A stretch of DNA of 44,624 nucleotides from Gammaproteobacteria bacterium Ga0074134 (GTDB taxonomy: Bacteria; Pseudomonadota; Gammaproteobacteria; Ga0077554; Ga007554): positions 1 through 44,624 of the forward strand of contig LNEJ01000064.1 of the NCBI GenBank assembly GCA_001464965.1, in the 5' to 3' direction. Below the pieces are notes generated by a model, which was not told where the DNA came from, did no database searches, and was given only the letters and a program-made list of their open reading frames with translations. Shown piece by piece: positions 32,643 through 39,187 of the stretch. The translations under genes and the position numbers were made by a program. How positions within the stretch are numbered: position 1 is the first letter of the stretch; every line of letters starts with the position of its first letter.

Positions 32643-32675
32643 GGCTATCATCTCCCTAAATTAGAGATAATAGCC
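32643..32675 (+). promoter_or_regulatory. palindrome ending at a start codon
   Basis: GGCTATcATCTC at 32643-32654 and GAGATaATAGCC at 32664-32675 form an interrupted inverted repeat (11 of 12 positions pair) with a 9-base centre CCTAAATTA. The right arm ends just before ATG 32676. It could be a repressor operator or an RNA hairpin that hides the ribosome binding site; no Shine-Dalgarno is visible outside it. Confidence 0.55.
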
Positions 32676-32948
32676 ATGGCAATTTCACTCAACGGCCGCA
32701 CGAAACCCACCAGTGACGCTGAACGCGCATTCATTGAATTGGGCGGCGCGGATCCGCACTCCACGTTGACGGAAGGCGAATTGAGTGAAGCACTCGTCAA
32801 CGCTATCAATCAATTGGTGGAGGTCAAGTCACCGATACTCGAGAAACTCTACATGAGCATCTCGTCCCAAGATGCAACTCTCCCATCCTTGGAAGAGTTG
32901 CGGCGGGAATCGTCACAGGATGTTTCTGATTCTCAGCAAATCCTGTGA
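32676..32948 (+). CDS. small plus-strand protein, possibly regulatory
   Basis: A 90-residue acidic protein starting MAISLNGRTKPTSDAERAFI and followed by ELGGADPHSTLTEGELSEAL. It is the only plus-strand gene in the backbone block. The family is not recognised; its size and the palindrome at its start suit a small regulator or antitoxin-like protein, but no DNA-binding motif is clear. The 3' end overlaps the convergent 32913-33113 gene by 36 bases. If the palindrome is an operator it may be autoregulated. Confidence 0.65.
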   Translation: MAISLNGRTKPTSDAERAFIELGGADPHSTLTEGELSEALVNAINQLVEVKSPILEKLYMSISSQDATLPSLEELRRESSQDVSDSQQIL

Positions 32949-33113
32949 CTCGTCATAACCTGGCGCACGCCGGGCGATTTCCACCAACCACTTGATCTCC
33001 TGTAGGTCATCTCCGGACATGCCGGAGTAATAGACCTCCCGGAGAAAACGATTGGGGTCCTCCTTGGCCATCCCCATCAGAATGGCTTGTAGTTTCTTCC
33101 AATAACGATCCAT
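32913..33113 (-). CDS. small hypothetical protein
   Basis: A 66-residue protein beginning MDRYWKKLQAILMGMAKEDP, almost entirely helical by composition and amphipathic (EIKWLVEIARRAPGYDESQD). ATG 33113 is 10 or so bases after GGAGCAGACC and has leader L14 upstream, which supports it as a real gene. The family is unknown. It converges on and overlaps the plus-strand gene at 32676. Confidence 0.6.
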   Translation of the reverse strand: MDRYWKKLQAILMGMAKEDPNRFLREVYYSGMSGDDLQEIKWLVEIARRAPGYDESQDLLRIRNIL

Positions 33114-33192
33114 GGTCTGCTCCTTCTGCGTTTGAAATAAACGGGGGGCAGGCCACTCCCGGAAGGGCGATTTGCCCCTCGCGGGTGAGTTG
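33114..33192 (-). promoter_or_regulatory. attenuator-like leader L14
   Basis: Minus strand. Stem A: CCCG/CGGG with inner AGGGGC/GCCCT. Stem B: GGGGCA/TGCCCC followed by GTTTATTTC. The Shine-Dalgarno is AAGGAGC. Confidence 0.6.
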
Positions 33193-33208
33193 AAGATGTT
33201 TGACCTGA

Positions 33209-33430
33209 TTACCGTGGCGCAAAACCCACAGATGAAAGACCTGCTCGGATTTCCTCGCCGGCGGACACCATCTGGTATGCCTCATCCTTATCCGCTGCGC
33301 GCCCCATGTAATCCGAGAAGCAGACTCGCTTGAGGAACTGCGCATAAGCCAGGGCCTGATCTTCGGTCAGTTCTACCGTGAATCTCACAGGCTTTGTGGC
33401 AGATGGTAGCTTCGTTACTGTATCGCTCAT
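33209..33430 (-). CDS. small hypothetical protein
   Basis: A 73-residue protein (MSDTVTKLPSATKPVRFTVE). RFTVELTEDQALAYAQFLKR could be a strand followed by a helix, as in small ribbon-helix-helix proteins, but the residue pattern is not decisive. It has a Gly/Ala rich end. AAGGAGGC precedes ATG 33430. Its leader is the longest in the window, combining R5, a terminator-like hairpin and L15. Confidence 0.65.
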   Translation of the reverse strand: MSDTVTKLPSATKPVRFTVELTEDQALAYAQFLKRVCFSDYMGRAADKDEAYQMVSAGEEIRAGLSSVGFAPR

Positions 33431-33500
33431 GATGCCTCCTTACAAAAAAGCAAGGCGCGGACAATCCCCACAGTGGGGATCCGCCCCGTGCGGGTTGATG
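33431..33500 (-). promoter_or_regulatory. attenuator-like leader L15
   Basis: Minus strand. Hairpin GGATCCCCAC/GTGGGGATTGTCC around a short loop, with competing GGGG/CCCC and GGCGGA/TCCGCGCC pairings. GCTTTTTTG and AAGGAGG follow. Confidence 0.6.
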
Positions 33501-33520
33501 TTGATGACATTGATAGTGAT

Positions 33521-33553
33521 GAAAGAAAAACTGGGAACCCGAAGATTCCCAGT
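33521..33553 (-). terminator. terminator-like hairpin within a leader
   Basis: Minus strand. ACTGGGAATC/GGTTCCCAGT with one mismatch and loop TTCG region, then TTTTTCTTTC. It lies about 90 bases upstream of ATG 33430 and downstream of R5, so it would stop transcription before the gene unless prevented. Confidence 0.7.
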
Positions 33554-33888
33554 GAGGTTGAAGATACTGCGGTATCACATCCGCAGCGGGAGTAGAAGCC
33601 TCCGGGTCCCTGCCTGTGGGAGCAGTTCGAGGGGTTGACCGGAAACATTAGGACCGGCAGCCTTGCGGCCGCTGTGCCCGTGGGTACGGTCCGGCACATC
33701 CGAGGATGTGCATGGGCACGGGGCGCTGATCAAAGATCAGCAGGGCGTCACTTTTTACCGAAGTGACAAACGGGTGAAAACTTGCGATGCACACGGATGT
33801 GCGAGTGCCGCTGCAACGGCTCTCAGGCTACGAAAAAAGTTGAGTCTTTTTTCAGGGCTCTGCCAAACAACAGAGCGCTGGAAAAATC
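33554..33888 (-). ncRNA. long structured leader element R5 (extended copy)
   Basis: Minus strand. Closing stem TTTTTCCAG/CTGAAAAAAG with inner GCTCTG/CAGAGC, an expanded spacer, hairpin GTCACTT/AAGTGAC in the place of GACTG/CAGTC, hairpin GCTGATC/GATCAGC, arm GTGCCC/GGGCAC, hairpin GCGGCC/GGCTGC, then CTGCGG/CCGCAG. The most divergent complete copy. Confidence 0.65.
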
Positions 33889-33903
33889 CCTCCACGATTG
33901 CTT

Positions 33904-33934
33904 AAAGAAAGCTGGGAATCCGAAGATTCCCAGC
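33904..33934 (-). terminator. intrinsic terminator
   Basis: Minus strand GCTGGGAATC/GATTCCCAGC, a 10-bp stem with loop TTCG, then TTTCTTT. It lies 13 bases after the stop of the STY4534-like gene. Confidence 0.82.
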
Positions 33935-33946
33935 GTAGCGAACACA

Positions 33947-34465
33947 CTAATAAACCAGTTCGTCAAGACTGCTTCTCCCGGCGTGTTGCTTCGCCGGTGC
34001 GGCAGGAAGGATGTCGCCCGTAAGAGGCTCGTCCGTTGCCGCATCTTGAGCATCTGATGCGTGAGCATCGGATGCTACTGGCAACACATGCTTGCCGTCG
34101 ACCTTGGCCCAGTGGATTATCAGCAACCGGGCCTTGAGGCTGAAGCCGGTCTGACCTGCCTTTTCGCCCTTGTCATAGACAAAGGTATCGGTGTAAAGAT
34201 CACCGAGCTTGAAGGACACCAGCACCTTCTTCTTGGCCTGGATTTCCGGCAGCAGAAGCTGGATGACCTCCTGCGCTTCCGATCCAGAGACCCGGCAGTC
34301 AAAGCGGGTGTACTGAACATCCTCGGCATCACCATGCAATGCCGAGACATCCACGGCAAGAAACGGTTGACCGCGTTTTACCTGTACTTCACGGACGCGG
34401 TTGAGATAACCGATGCCCGAGATATGCAGGTCGAAATACTTCTGATCTTGATTTGCTTGAGACAT
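33947..34465 (-). CDS. STY4534/DUF3577-family ICE replication protein
   Basis: A 172-residue protein. KYFDLHISGIGYLNRVREVQ, then RGQPFLAVDVSALHGDAEDV and YTRFDCRVSGSEAQEVIQLL, match the DUF3577 (STY4534) family linked to single-strand DNA handling in PFGI-1/SPI-7-like elements. The second half has strands followed by a disordered Ala/Asp-rich tail. GGAAGTGCC precedes ATG 34465. Upstream lie L16 and a trace of a long element, then two tiny membrane ORFs. Confidence 0.85.
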   Translation of the reverse strand: MSQANQDQKYFDLHISGIGYLNRVREVQVKRGQPFLAVDVSALHGDAEDVQYTRFDCRVSGSEAQEVIQLLLPEIQAKKKVLVSFKLGDLYTDTFVYDKGEKAGQTGFSLKARLLIIHWAKVDGKHVLPVASDAHASDAQDAATDEPLTGDILPAAPAKQHAGRSSLDELVY

Positions 34466-34543
34466 GGCACTTCCTCCAATGGTTAAAAAAACCGGAGAAA
34501 GCACGCTCCCGACCCCGGGAATGTGATTCCCCGGATGGGTGGT
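34466..34543 (-). promoter_or_regulatory. attenuator-like leader L16
   Basis: Minus strand. Stem A: CCGGGGAAT/ATTCCCGG. Stem B: TTCCCG/CGGGAG closed by CAC/GTG. TTTCTCC follows. Almost the same as L4 and L11. Confidence 0.6.
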
Positions 34544-34582
34544 TGAAGAAACCGCATCGTCATCGATACGGCGGGTTTGAAA
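34544..34582 (-). ncRNA. remnant of long structured element R6
   Basis: Only the last hairpin, CCGTATCG/CGATGCGG with a G-T pair, and the CCGCC/TTTCAAA flank of the long element are present. The 5' part is replaced by the end of the tiny ORF at 34587-34682. Confidence 0.55.
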
Positions 34583-34586
34583 AGGG

Positions 34587-34682
34587 TCAGTTTAACCCTT
34601 TGGTTTTGTCGCGCTTGTGGCCCTGATGGTTCAGGTAAGCAATCACGCTAAGGATCAGCGCGAACACAAGGACTACGGACAT
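34587..34682 (-). CDS. tiny membrane protein
   Basis: A 31-codon frame, MSVVLVFALILSVIAYLNHQ then GHKRDKTKGLN, with one membrane helix and a basic tail. It lies in the same frame as the preceding tiny ORF, downstream of its TAG. No strong Shine-Dalgarno is visible, so readthrough or coupling is possible. Its architecture resembles the upstream ORF. Confidence 0.45.
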   Translation of the reverse strand: MSVVLVFALILSVIAYLNHQGHKRDKTKGLN

Positions 34683-34709
34683 CAAAAATATTCGAATGCA
34701 TTTCTTGTC

Positions 34710-34811
34710 CTAGCCCTTGGGCTTGGAATTATCGCTGTGTGTGTAAGCATACCACCCAGCAAAAATGCCGACGGCAAGAAACACTATTAAGAGAATGGTG
34801 TAGTCAGTCAT
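34710..34811 (-). CDS. tiny membrane protein
   Basis: A 33-residue protein, MTDYTILLIVFLAVGIFAGW then YAYTHSDNSKPKG and TAG. It has one membrane helix and a polar tail. GGGAGG lies 5 bases before ATG 34811, and the ATG overlaps the stop of the gene before it (ATGACTGA), indicating translational coupling. Confidence 0.6.
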   Translation of the reverse strand: MTDYTILLIVFLAVGIFAGWYAYTHSDNSKPKG

Positions 34812-34998
34812 TTTCGCCTCCCTTGAGAATCACGGAAATTACGAGAAAGATCACGGCTATCAAAAGCAACAGTGCCGCGTTGATAAAAGCGATCTTTGCC
34901 TCGACGAACACGCCGACGATAAATCCTATCGCCGCCGCGACACCGATCTTCTCAAACGAATCAGCAATACCGTCTTTCTGACGGCGGCTTAACTTCAT
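34804..34998 (-). CDS. small two-helix membrane protein
   Basis: A 64-residue protein with a basic amphipathic start (MKLSRRQKDGIADSFEKIGV) and two membrane helices (AAAIGFIVGVFVEAKIAF and ALLLLIAVIFLVISVIL). GAGGAGGC precedes ATG 34998. It is the first of three overlapping or adjacent small membrane genes, with leader L17 and long element R7 upstream. Function unknown. Confidence 0.7.
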   Translation of the reverse strand: MKLSRRQKDGIADSFEKIGVAAAIGFIVGVFVEAKIAFINAALLLLIAVIFLVISVILKGGEND

Positions 34999-35063
34999 AA
35001 TGCCTCCTCTGAAATGAAAGGGGAAGCATTCCCGATGAGGGATTACGCTCCCCATCGGGTTGA
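34999..35063 (-). promoter_or_regulatory. attenuator-like leader L17
   Basis: Minus strand. Stem A: CCCGATG/CATCGGG. Stem B: GGGGAGC/GCTTCCCC with inner ATCCC/GGGAA, followed by TTTCATTTC. The two stems cannot coexist. GAGGAGG follows. Confidence 0.7.
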
Positions 35064-35222
35064 AGATAACGCACACTTGCGTGTGGGCAAAATTGAAGAT
35101 GGACCGGCGGCCTTGCGGTCGCTGTACCCGTGGATACGGTCCGGCACATCCGGGGATGTGCATGGGCACATGGGCGCTGATCAAGGATCAGCAAGGGCGC
35201 GACTTTAACGAAGTCGTCACGT
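35064..35222 (-). ncRNA. long structured leader element R7
   Basis: Minus strand. Hairpin GACTT/AAGTC (paired change from GACTG/CAGTC), hairpin GCTGATC/GATCAGC, arm GTGCCC/GGGTAC with CACATCC-CCGG-ATGTG, hairpin GCGACC/GGCCGC, then CACAC/GTGTG. No 5' closing stem is obvious; 35223-35310 holds nothing I can name. Confidence 0.68.
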
Positions 35223-35310
35223 AGTAATGCACTCTCAACTTATACCATATCGAACCGGCTGTCAAATACTTTATCGGGAACTGTAGCGAGCAAGTAAACT
35301 GTCCTGCCCT

Positions 35311-36663
35311 TTAACCCGCCAGCTGCACCCCCTTGAACCGCGCATTCACTTCGCCCTTGCGGTCCATGTGAATGGCGGCGGTCTTCTGCGGTGTAATGAA
35401 GCGCAACACGCTTTCCTCGATGTTGAGCTTGCGGCAACTGGACTGCCAGTAATAGCTGTCGATGCCGAGCAGGATCTTCGTTCCCACGGTCGTGAGGAAA
35501 TCCTCGGAAAAATGGGTGGGCGCCTGGGAGGCACACCACAGACCCAACCCGAACTTCCGCGCTTCCTTGGCGATGACGTTGTAGATGTTGTCCGGCTCGT
35601 CACCGAAGAACCGGGATGCCTCGTCGGACACAATGATTTCCCTGACTTCGCCCTGCACTCCCTGAGCCAGTCGGCGCCGGAAGATATCCTGCATCCTGAA
35701 ATGGACGAACAGCGCCTGCTCGTCCTCCGGCAGGTGTTTGATGTCATAAACCCACACCGCCGCACGCTCATCGAACGGCGGCCGTGTGGGCCGAAAGATG
35801 CCCAGGGCATTGAGGTTTTTGAGCCGATCCACGATGGATTTGAGCACCTCGCGCGAGTCGTACTTGATCACCTCGTCGATCTCCCGCCCATTCTCGATGC
35901 TGCCCAGATATTCCTCGAACGCCGTCAGCGCCCGCGCCTTGGCGGCGCTGATCCTGGTTTCCAGGCCTTGCGCTTCCTCATCGCCCGCCCTGGCGGATTT
36001 GCCGGTCAGGCGCTTCAAGGATGCAGTCAGCCGGTTGGTCTCCTCCAGCGCCGTCACGCAGCGGTTGCCGACCCCGTTACCCTCCGGCCCCAGATACATC
36101 GCCTTGAGCTTGCGCTCGGCGAAACCCACCAGGTCATCGAGCGTAGGATAATATTCCTTCAGTTCCGGGTAACGGCGCGCGTCGATCAGTGTCTTGCGCA
36201 CCGCCTCATCGATCTCTTTCTTGCACCAGGATTTCGGGTTATCGTCGTAACAGGCATTCAGGAAATACACATCCTGCAACAGCGCCCGCAGTACCGCCTC
36301 CTGCCGATCACCCAGCTTGCGCGATGTGCGGTTCAAGGTGCGCACCAGCCGGTTGATGGTGCGCCGCACACCGCCGGTATGGTGGTCCGTGTCGAGCACC
36401 AGCGGGTTATACCCGTAGCGGGTGGCCTCGGAAAATACCACGCGCGACTCGCCCGCAATGCGGATATCGCTATGCACATCGAACACATGAAAGCGCACGC
36501 CCCCAGCGGCGGACGCGATCATTCTGCGCAGCAGGTGGGTTTTCCCCGTCCCGGACTTGCCGCATATCAGGATATGCGGATTGATGAGCTTGTCCGCCTC
36601 CCACACGACGGGCACATCCCGCCCCTGGCGGGCGCGTGAGTAATCGTCGTAACCGAAGTGCAT
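35311..36663 (-). CDS. HerA/FtsK-type ATPase
   Basis: A 450-residue P-loop ATPase. Walker A is GKSGTGKT (35-42) in HILICGKSGTGKTHLLRRMI. Walker B is REIIVSDEASRFF near residue 355. The C-terminal segment FGLGLWCASQAPTHFSEDFL contains the sensor glutamine of HerA/VirD4-like proteins. A helical insertion lies between about residues 110 and 260. It may pump DNA or act with the topoisomerase, which is inference. The frame can also start at GTG 36669, which overlaps the preceding stop (GTGA); ATG 36663 is taken here. Confidence 0.85.
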   Translation of the reverse strand: MHFGYDDYSRARQGRDVPVVWEADKLINPHILICGKSGTGKTHLLRRMIASAAGGVRFHVFDVHSDIRIAGESRVVFSEATRYGYNPLVLDTDHHTGGVRRTINRLVRTLNRTSRKLGDRQEAVLRALLQDVYFLNACYDDNPKSWCKKEIDEAVRKTLIDARRYPELKEYYPTLDDLVGFAERKLKAMYLGPEGNGVGNRCVTALEETNRLTASLKRLTGKSARAGDEEAQGLETRISAAKARALTAFEEYLGSIENGREIDEVIKYDSREVLKSIVDRLKNLNALGIFRPTRPPFDERAAVWVYDIKHLPEDEQALFVHFRMQDIFRRRLAQGVQGEVREIIVSDEASRFFGDEPDNIYNVIAKEARKFGLGLWCASQAPTHFSEDFLTTVGTKILLGIDSYYWQSSCRKLNIEESVLRFITPQKTAAIHMDRKGEVNARFKGVQLAG

Positions 36664-36665
36664 TT

Positions 36666-36872
36666 TCACGCAGTGGGTTCTCTGTGCATGATTCTTGACA
36701 ATGCTCGCAGGCGTTTTAGTTGATCCGCGCCAAGATCTTCTGGAAAAATACGGCCTGCTTCTAAATCATCGAGAAGTTGCGCGAACTCGTCCTTCTTCTT
36801 GCGCACTCTGCGACGCTCATCTTCCGTCATGTCGCGGGTGACAATATTCATGCGCTTTCTTTCATCAATCAT
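36666..36872 (-). CDS. small charged protein between topB and HerA-like gene
   Basis: A 68-residue highly charged helical protein (MIDERKRMNIVTRDMTEDER, RRVRKKKDEFAQLLDDLEAG). The start ATG 36872 overlaps the topoisomerase stop as ATGA, and its stop overlaps the possible GTG start of the HerA-like gene. This supports a coupled operon. A longer frame to 36992 lies inside topB and is not used. Function unknown. Confidence 0.7.
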   Translation of the reverse strand: MIDERKRMNIVTRDMTEDERRRVRKKKDEFAQLLDDLEAGRIFPEDLGADQLKRLRALSRIMHREPTA

Positions 36873-39139
36873 GTCGCCCACCCGAAATGCTTGCATAGGG
36901 GAAACGCGGTGCAGCCCAAAAACGCCTTGCCTGCATTCTTGCCGCTTTTTGCGGTACGCCGTACCAAGCGCCCGTTGCCGCATGTCGGGCACGGGATACC
37001 CGCGCCGCCCGCAGACCTCTCGCCTGACTTGGCCGCTCCTTGATCTTTGCCGGATGACGGCGGAGTATTCTTCTTGATCCCAGCGTCCCGAGTCCCTCGC
37101 TGCGCTCTCCCCGGTCTGCCATCCACATCAGGCAGTGTGATCCGGCAATCAGGATAGCCAGTGCATCCCCAGAACCATCCGCGCTGGCCGGACCGTCTCC
37201 TGAGCGGCTTGCCGCATTCAGCGCAGGAATAGGCATCACTGTCCTGTCCCTGCGCTTCCAGGGCGTCTCCAGGGGCGTCAATCGCGGTCTCTTTTACCAA
37301 GACTTCCAGCCATTGCGCCTGCGCGCTCAGGAAGGCGCCCAGATCGCCCTTGCCCTGGGCAATCTCATCGAGGGCCTGCTCCCAGCGCGCGGTGGTCGCC
37401 GGATCCTTTACGTCATCCGGCACGGCGTCGATCAATGCCCGTCCGGGGGGCGTCGATACCAGATGCTTGCGCCCCTCGCGCATGATGAAGCCGCGCTTGA
37501 GCAGGGTCTCGATGATCGCCGCGCGCGTCGCCTCGGTGCCGATGCCGGAGGTTTCCTTGAGCACGGCCTTGAGCCTGGCATCCCGCACCAGCCTGCCCAC
37601 CGACTTCATGGCGGCAATCAGCGTGCCCTCGGTATAGCGCGCAGGCGGCTTGGTGTGCCGGTTCACCACCTCCGCCTCCACCGCCTTCGCGGCATCGCCT
37701 TGTGTGACTGGCGGCAGCGTCTGGTTCGCTGCGTCCTCCGCACCGTCCTCTGGCGCAACCGCCGCTTCGCTGATGACGGCTTTCCAGCCCGTCACCCGCG
37801 GCATCCGTCCCGAGGCACGAAACGTCTCGCCGGCGGCCTGGGCGGTAATGGTGGTCTGGTCAACTTCATGATCGGGGTAGAACTGGGCCAGATAGCGGCG
37901 GCGGATCAGGTCATAGACACGGCGTTCGGCCTCCGACAGCCTGCCCATGTCCACCGGGGCGGCCGTCGGGATGATCGCATGGTGGGCCGTGATCTTGCCA
38001 TCGTCCCAGGCCCGCGACCTGCGCCGGGTGTCGGCTCCGTCGGCGAGAGCGGCCAGTGCGCCGTCCGTCTGCTTCAGGGCGCGAATCACCGCAGCGGCAT
38101 CGGCGAACTGGCTCTCCGGCAGCCAGGCGCAGTCCGTCCGCGGATAGGACGTGGCCTTGTGCGTCTCGTAAAGTGCCTGCGCGGCATCCAGCACCTGCTG
38201 GGCGCCCATCCCCCAGCGCCGCGAGGCCTCCTGCTGCAATCCCGACAGATCATAGGGCAGCGGCGGCGCCTCCTTGACATGCCTGGTCAAGGCCTCCGTG
38301 ATACGTCCCTCCTGGCCCTGAACCTTCTGCGCCACCTGGAGGGCCGCCGGTCTACTGATACAGCGGCCCTCGGCATCGGACTGATCCCTGCCGGTCTGCC
38401 ATTTGGCGCGGAATGTCCCGGCAGCGGCGGCGAAGGTGGCCATTACCTCGAAATACGGCGCGGACGTGAACCCCTCGATCTCCCGGTCGCGGTCCACGAC
38501 CAGCTTCAAGGTGGGCGTCTGCACCCGGCCGACGGACAACACGCCCTGCGACCCGCGCCGCCGTCCCTGGAGGGTATAGAGCCGCGACAGGTTCATGCCC
38601 ACCAGCCAGTCCGCCCGTGCCCGGCCCAGGCCTGCCTGGTAAAGCGGTTCGGTTTTCTCGCCGGGCAGCAGATTCGCCACGGCCTTGCGGATGCTGGCCT
38701 CGTCCAGGGCCGACAGCCACAGCCGGTGGATCGGCCCGCGCCAACCACAGCGTTCCAGCACCTCCCGCCCGATTGTCTCGCCCTCGCGGTCGGCGTCCGT
38801 GGCGATCACCACCTCCGTAGCCTGCGCAAGACTGGCCTTCACCGCATTGAATTGCGCTTTGCCACGCTTCGTCACCTCCAGCTTCCACCGCGCGGGCATG
38901 ATCGGCAACTGTGCCAGATCCCAGTGCTTATATGCCGGATCGTAGGCCTCCGGCGGGACCATTTCCAGCAGGTGCCCAATGCACCAGGTCACGGCAACAC
39001 CGTCACCCTTGAAACAACCCTCACCCTTCACGCGCGCCCCCAGCACTGCTGCGATGTCACGGGCCTGGGAGGGTTTCTCGCAGAGGAAGAGACGGGTCAC
39101 TGGTTCATAGTCCTGTGCACTGGCCGCGCTGAAATACAT
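36869..39139 (-). CDS. topB: DNA topoisomerase III
   Basis: A 756-residue type IA topoisomerase. The toprim domain contains LFLCEKPSQA and ATDADREGE (114-121). The catalytic tyrosine is Y332 in SYPRTD. C-terminal zinc ribbons follow: CAECGKPLRRRSGQRGWFWG with CTGYPDC, and CPTCGNGRLVRR with CTAFPLC. It relaxes and decatenates DNA; element-borne copies assist replication or transfer. The frame could start at TTG 39169, but ATG 39139 is preferred. The bases just upstream (GAAAATGGTCAGAT) repeat the start of the 40500 gene. Confidence 0.93.
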   Translation of the reverse strand: MYFSAASAQDYEPVTRLFLCEKPSQARDIAAVLGARVKGEGCFKGDGVAVTWCIGHLLEMVPPEAYDPAYKHWDLAQLPIMPARWKLEVTKRGKAQFNAVKASLAQATEVVIATDADREGETIGREVLERCGWRGPIHRLWLSALDEASIRKAVANLLPGEKTEPLYQAGLGRARADWLVGMNLSRLYTLQGRRRGSQGVLSVGRVQTPTLKLVVDRDREIEGFTSAPYFEVMATFAAAAGTFRAKWQTGRDQSDAEGRCISRPAALQVAQKVQGQEGRITEALTRHVKEAPPLPYDLSGLQQEASRRWGMGAQQVLDAAQALYETHKATSYPRTDCAWLPESQFADAAAVIRALKQTDGALAALADGADTRRRSRAWDDGKITAHHAIIPTAAPVDMGRLSEAERRVYDLIRRRYLAQFYPDHEVDQTTITAQAAGETFRASGRMPRVTGWKAVISEAAVAPEDGAEDAANQTLPPVTQGDAAKAVEAEVVNRHTKPPARYTEGTLIAAMKSVGRLVRDARLKAVLKETSGIGTEATRAAIIETLLKRGFIMREGRKHLVSTPPGRALIDAVPDDVKDPATTARWEQALDEIAQGKGDLGAFLSAQAQWLEVLVKETAIDAPGDALEAQGQDSDAYSCAECGKPLRRRSGQRGWFWGCTGYPDCRITLPDVDGRPGRAQRGTRDAGIKKNTPPSSGKDQGAAKSGERSAGGAGIPCPTCGNGRLVRRTAKSGKNAGKAFLGCTAFPLCKHFGWAT

Positions 39140-39187
39140 CTGACCATTTTCTTCCTTTTCCTCGATCAATAATCAATAAAGTTGTGG

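Noticed and set aside
25172-35222. CRISPR array
   Set aside because: The repeats are long, unevenly spaced, lie in gene leaders and are separated by coding genes, with no short uniform spacers.
37313-39172. 619-codon plus frame opposite topB
   Set aside because: TopB motifs are complete on the minus strand and the plus product resembles nothing.
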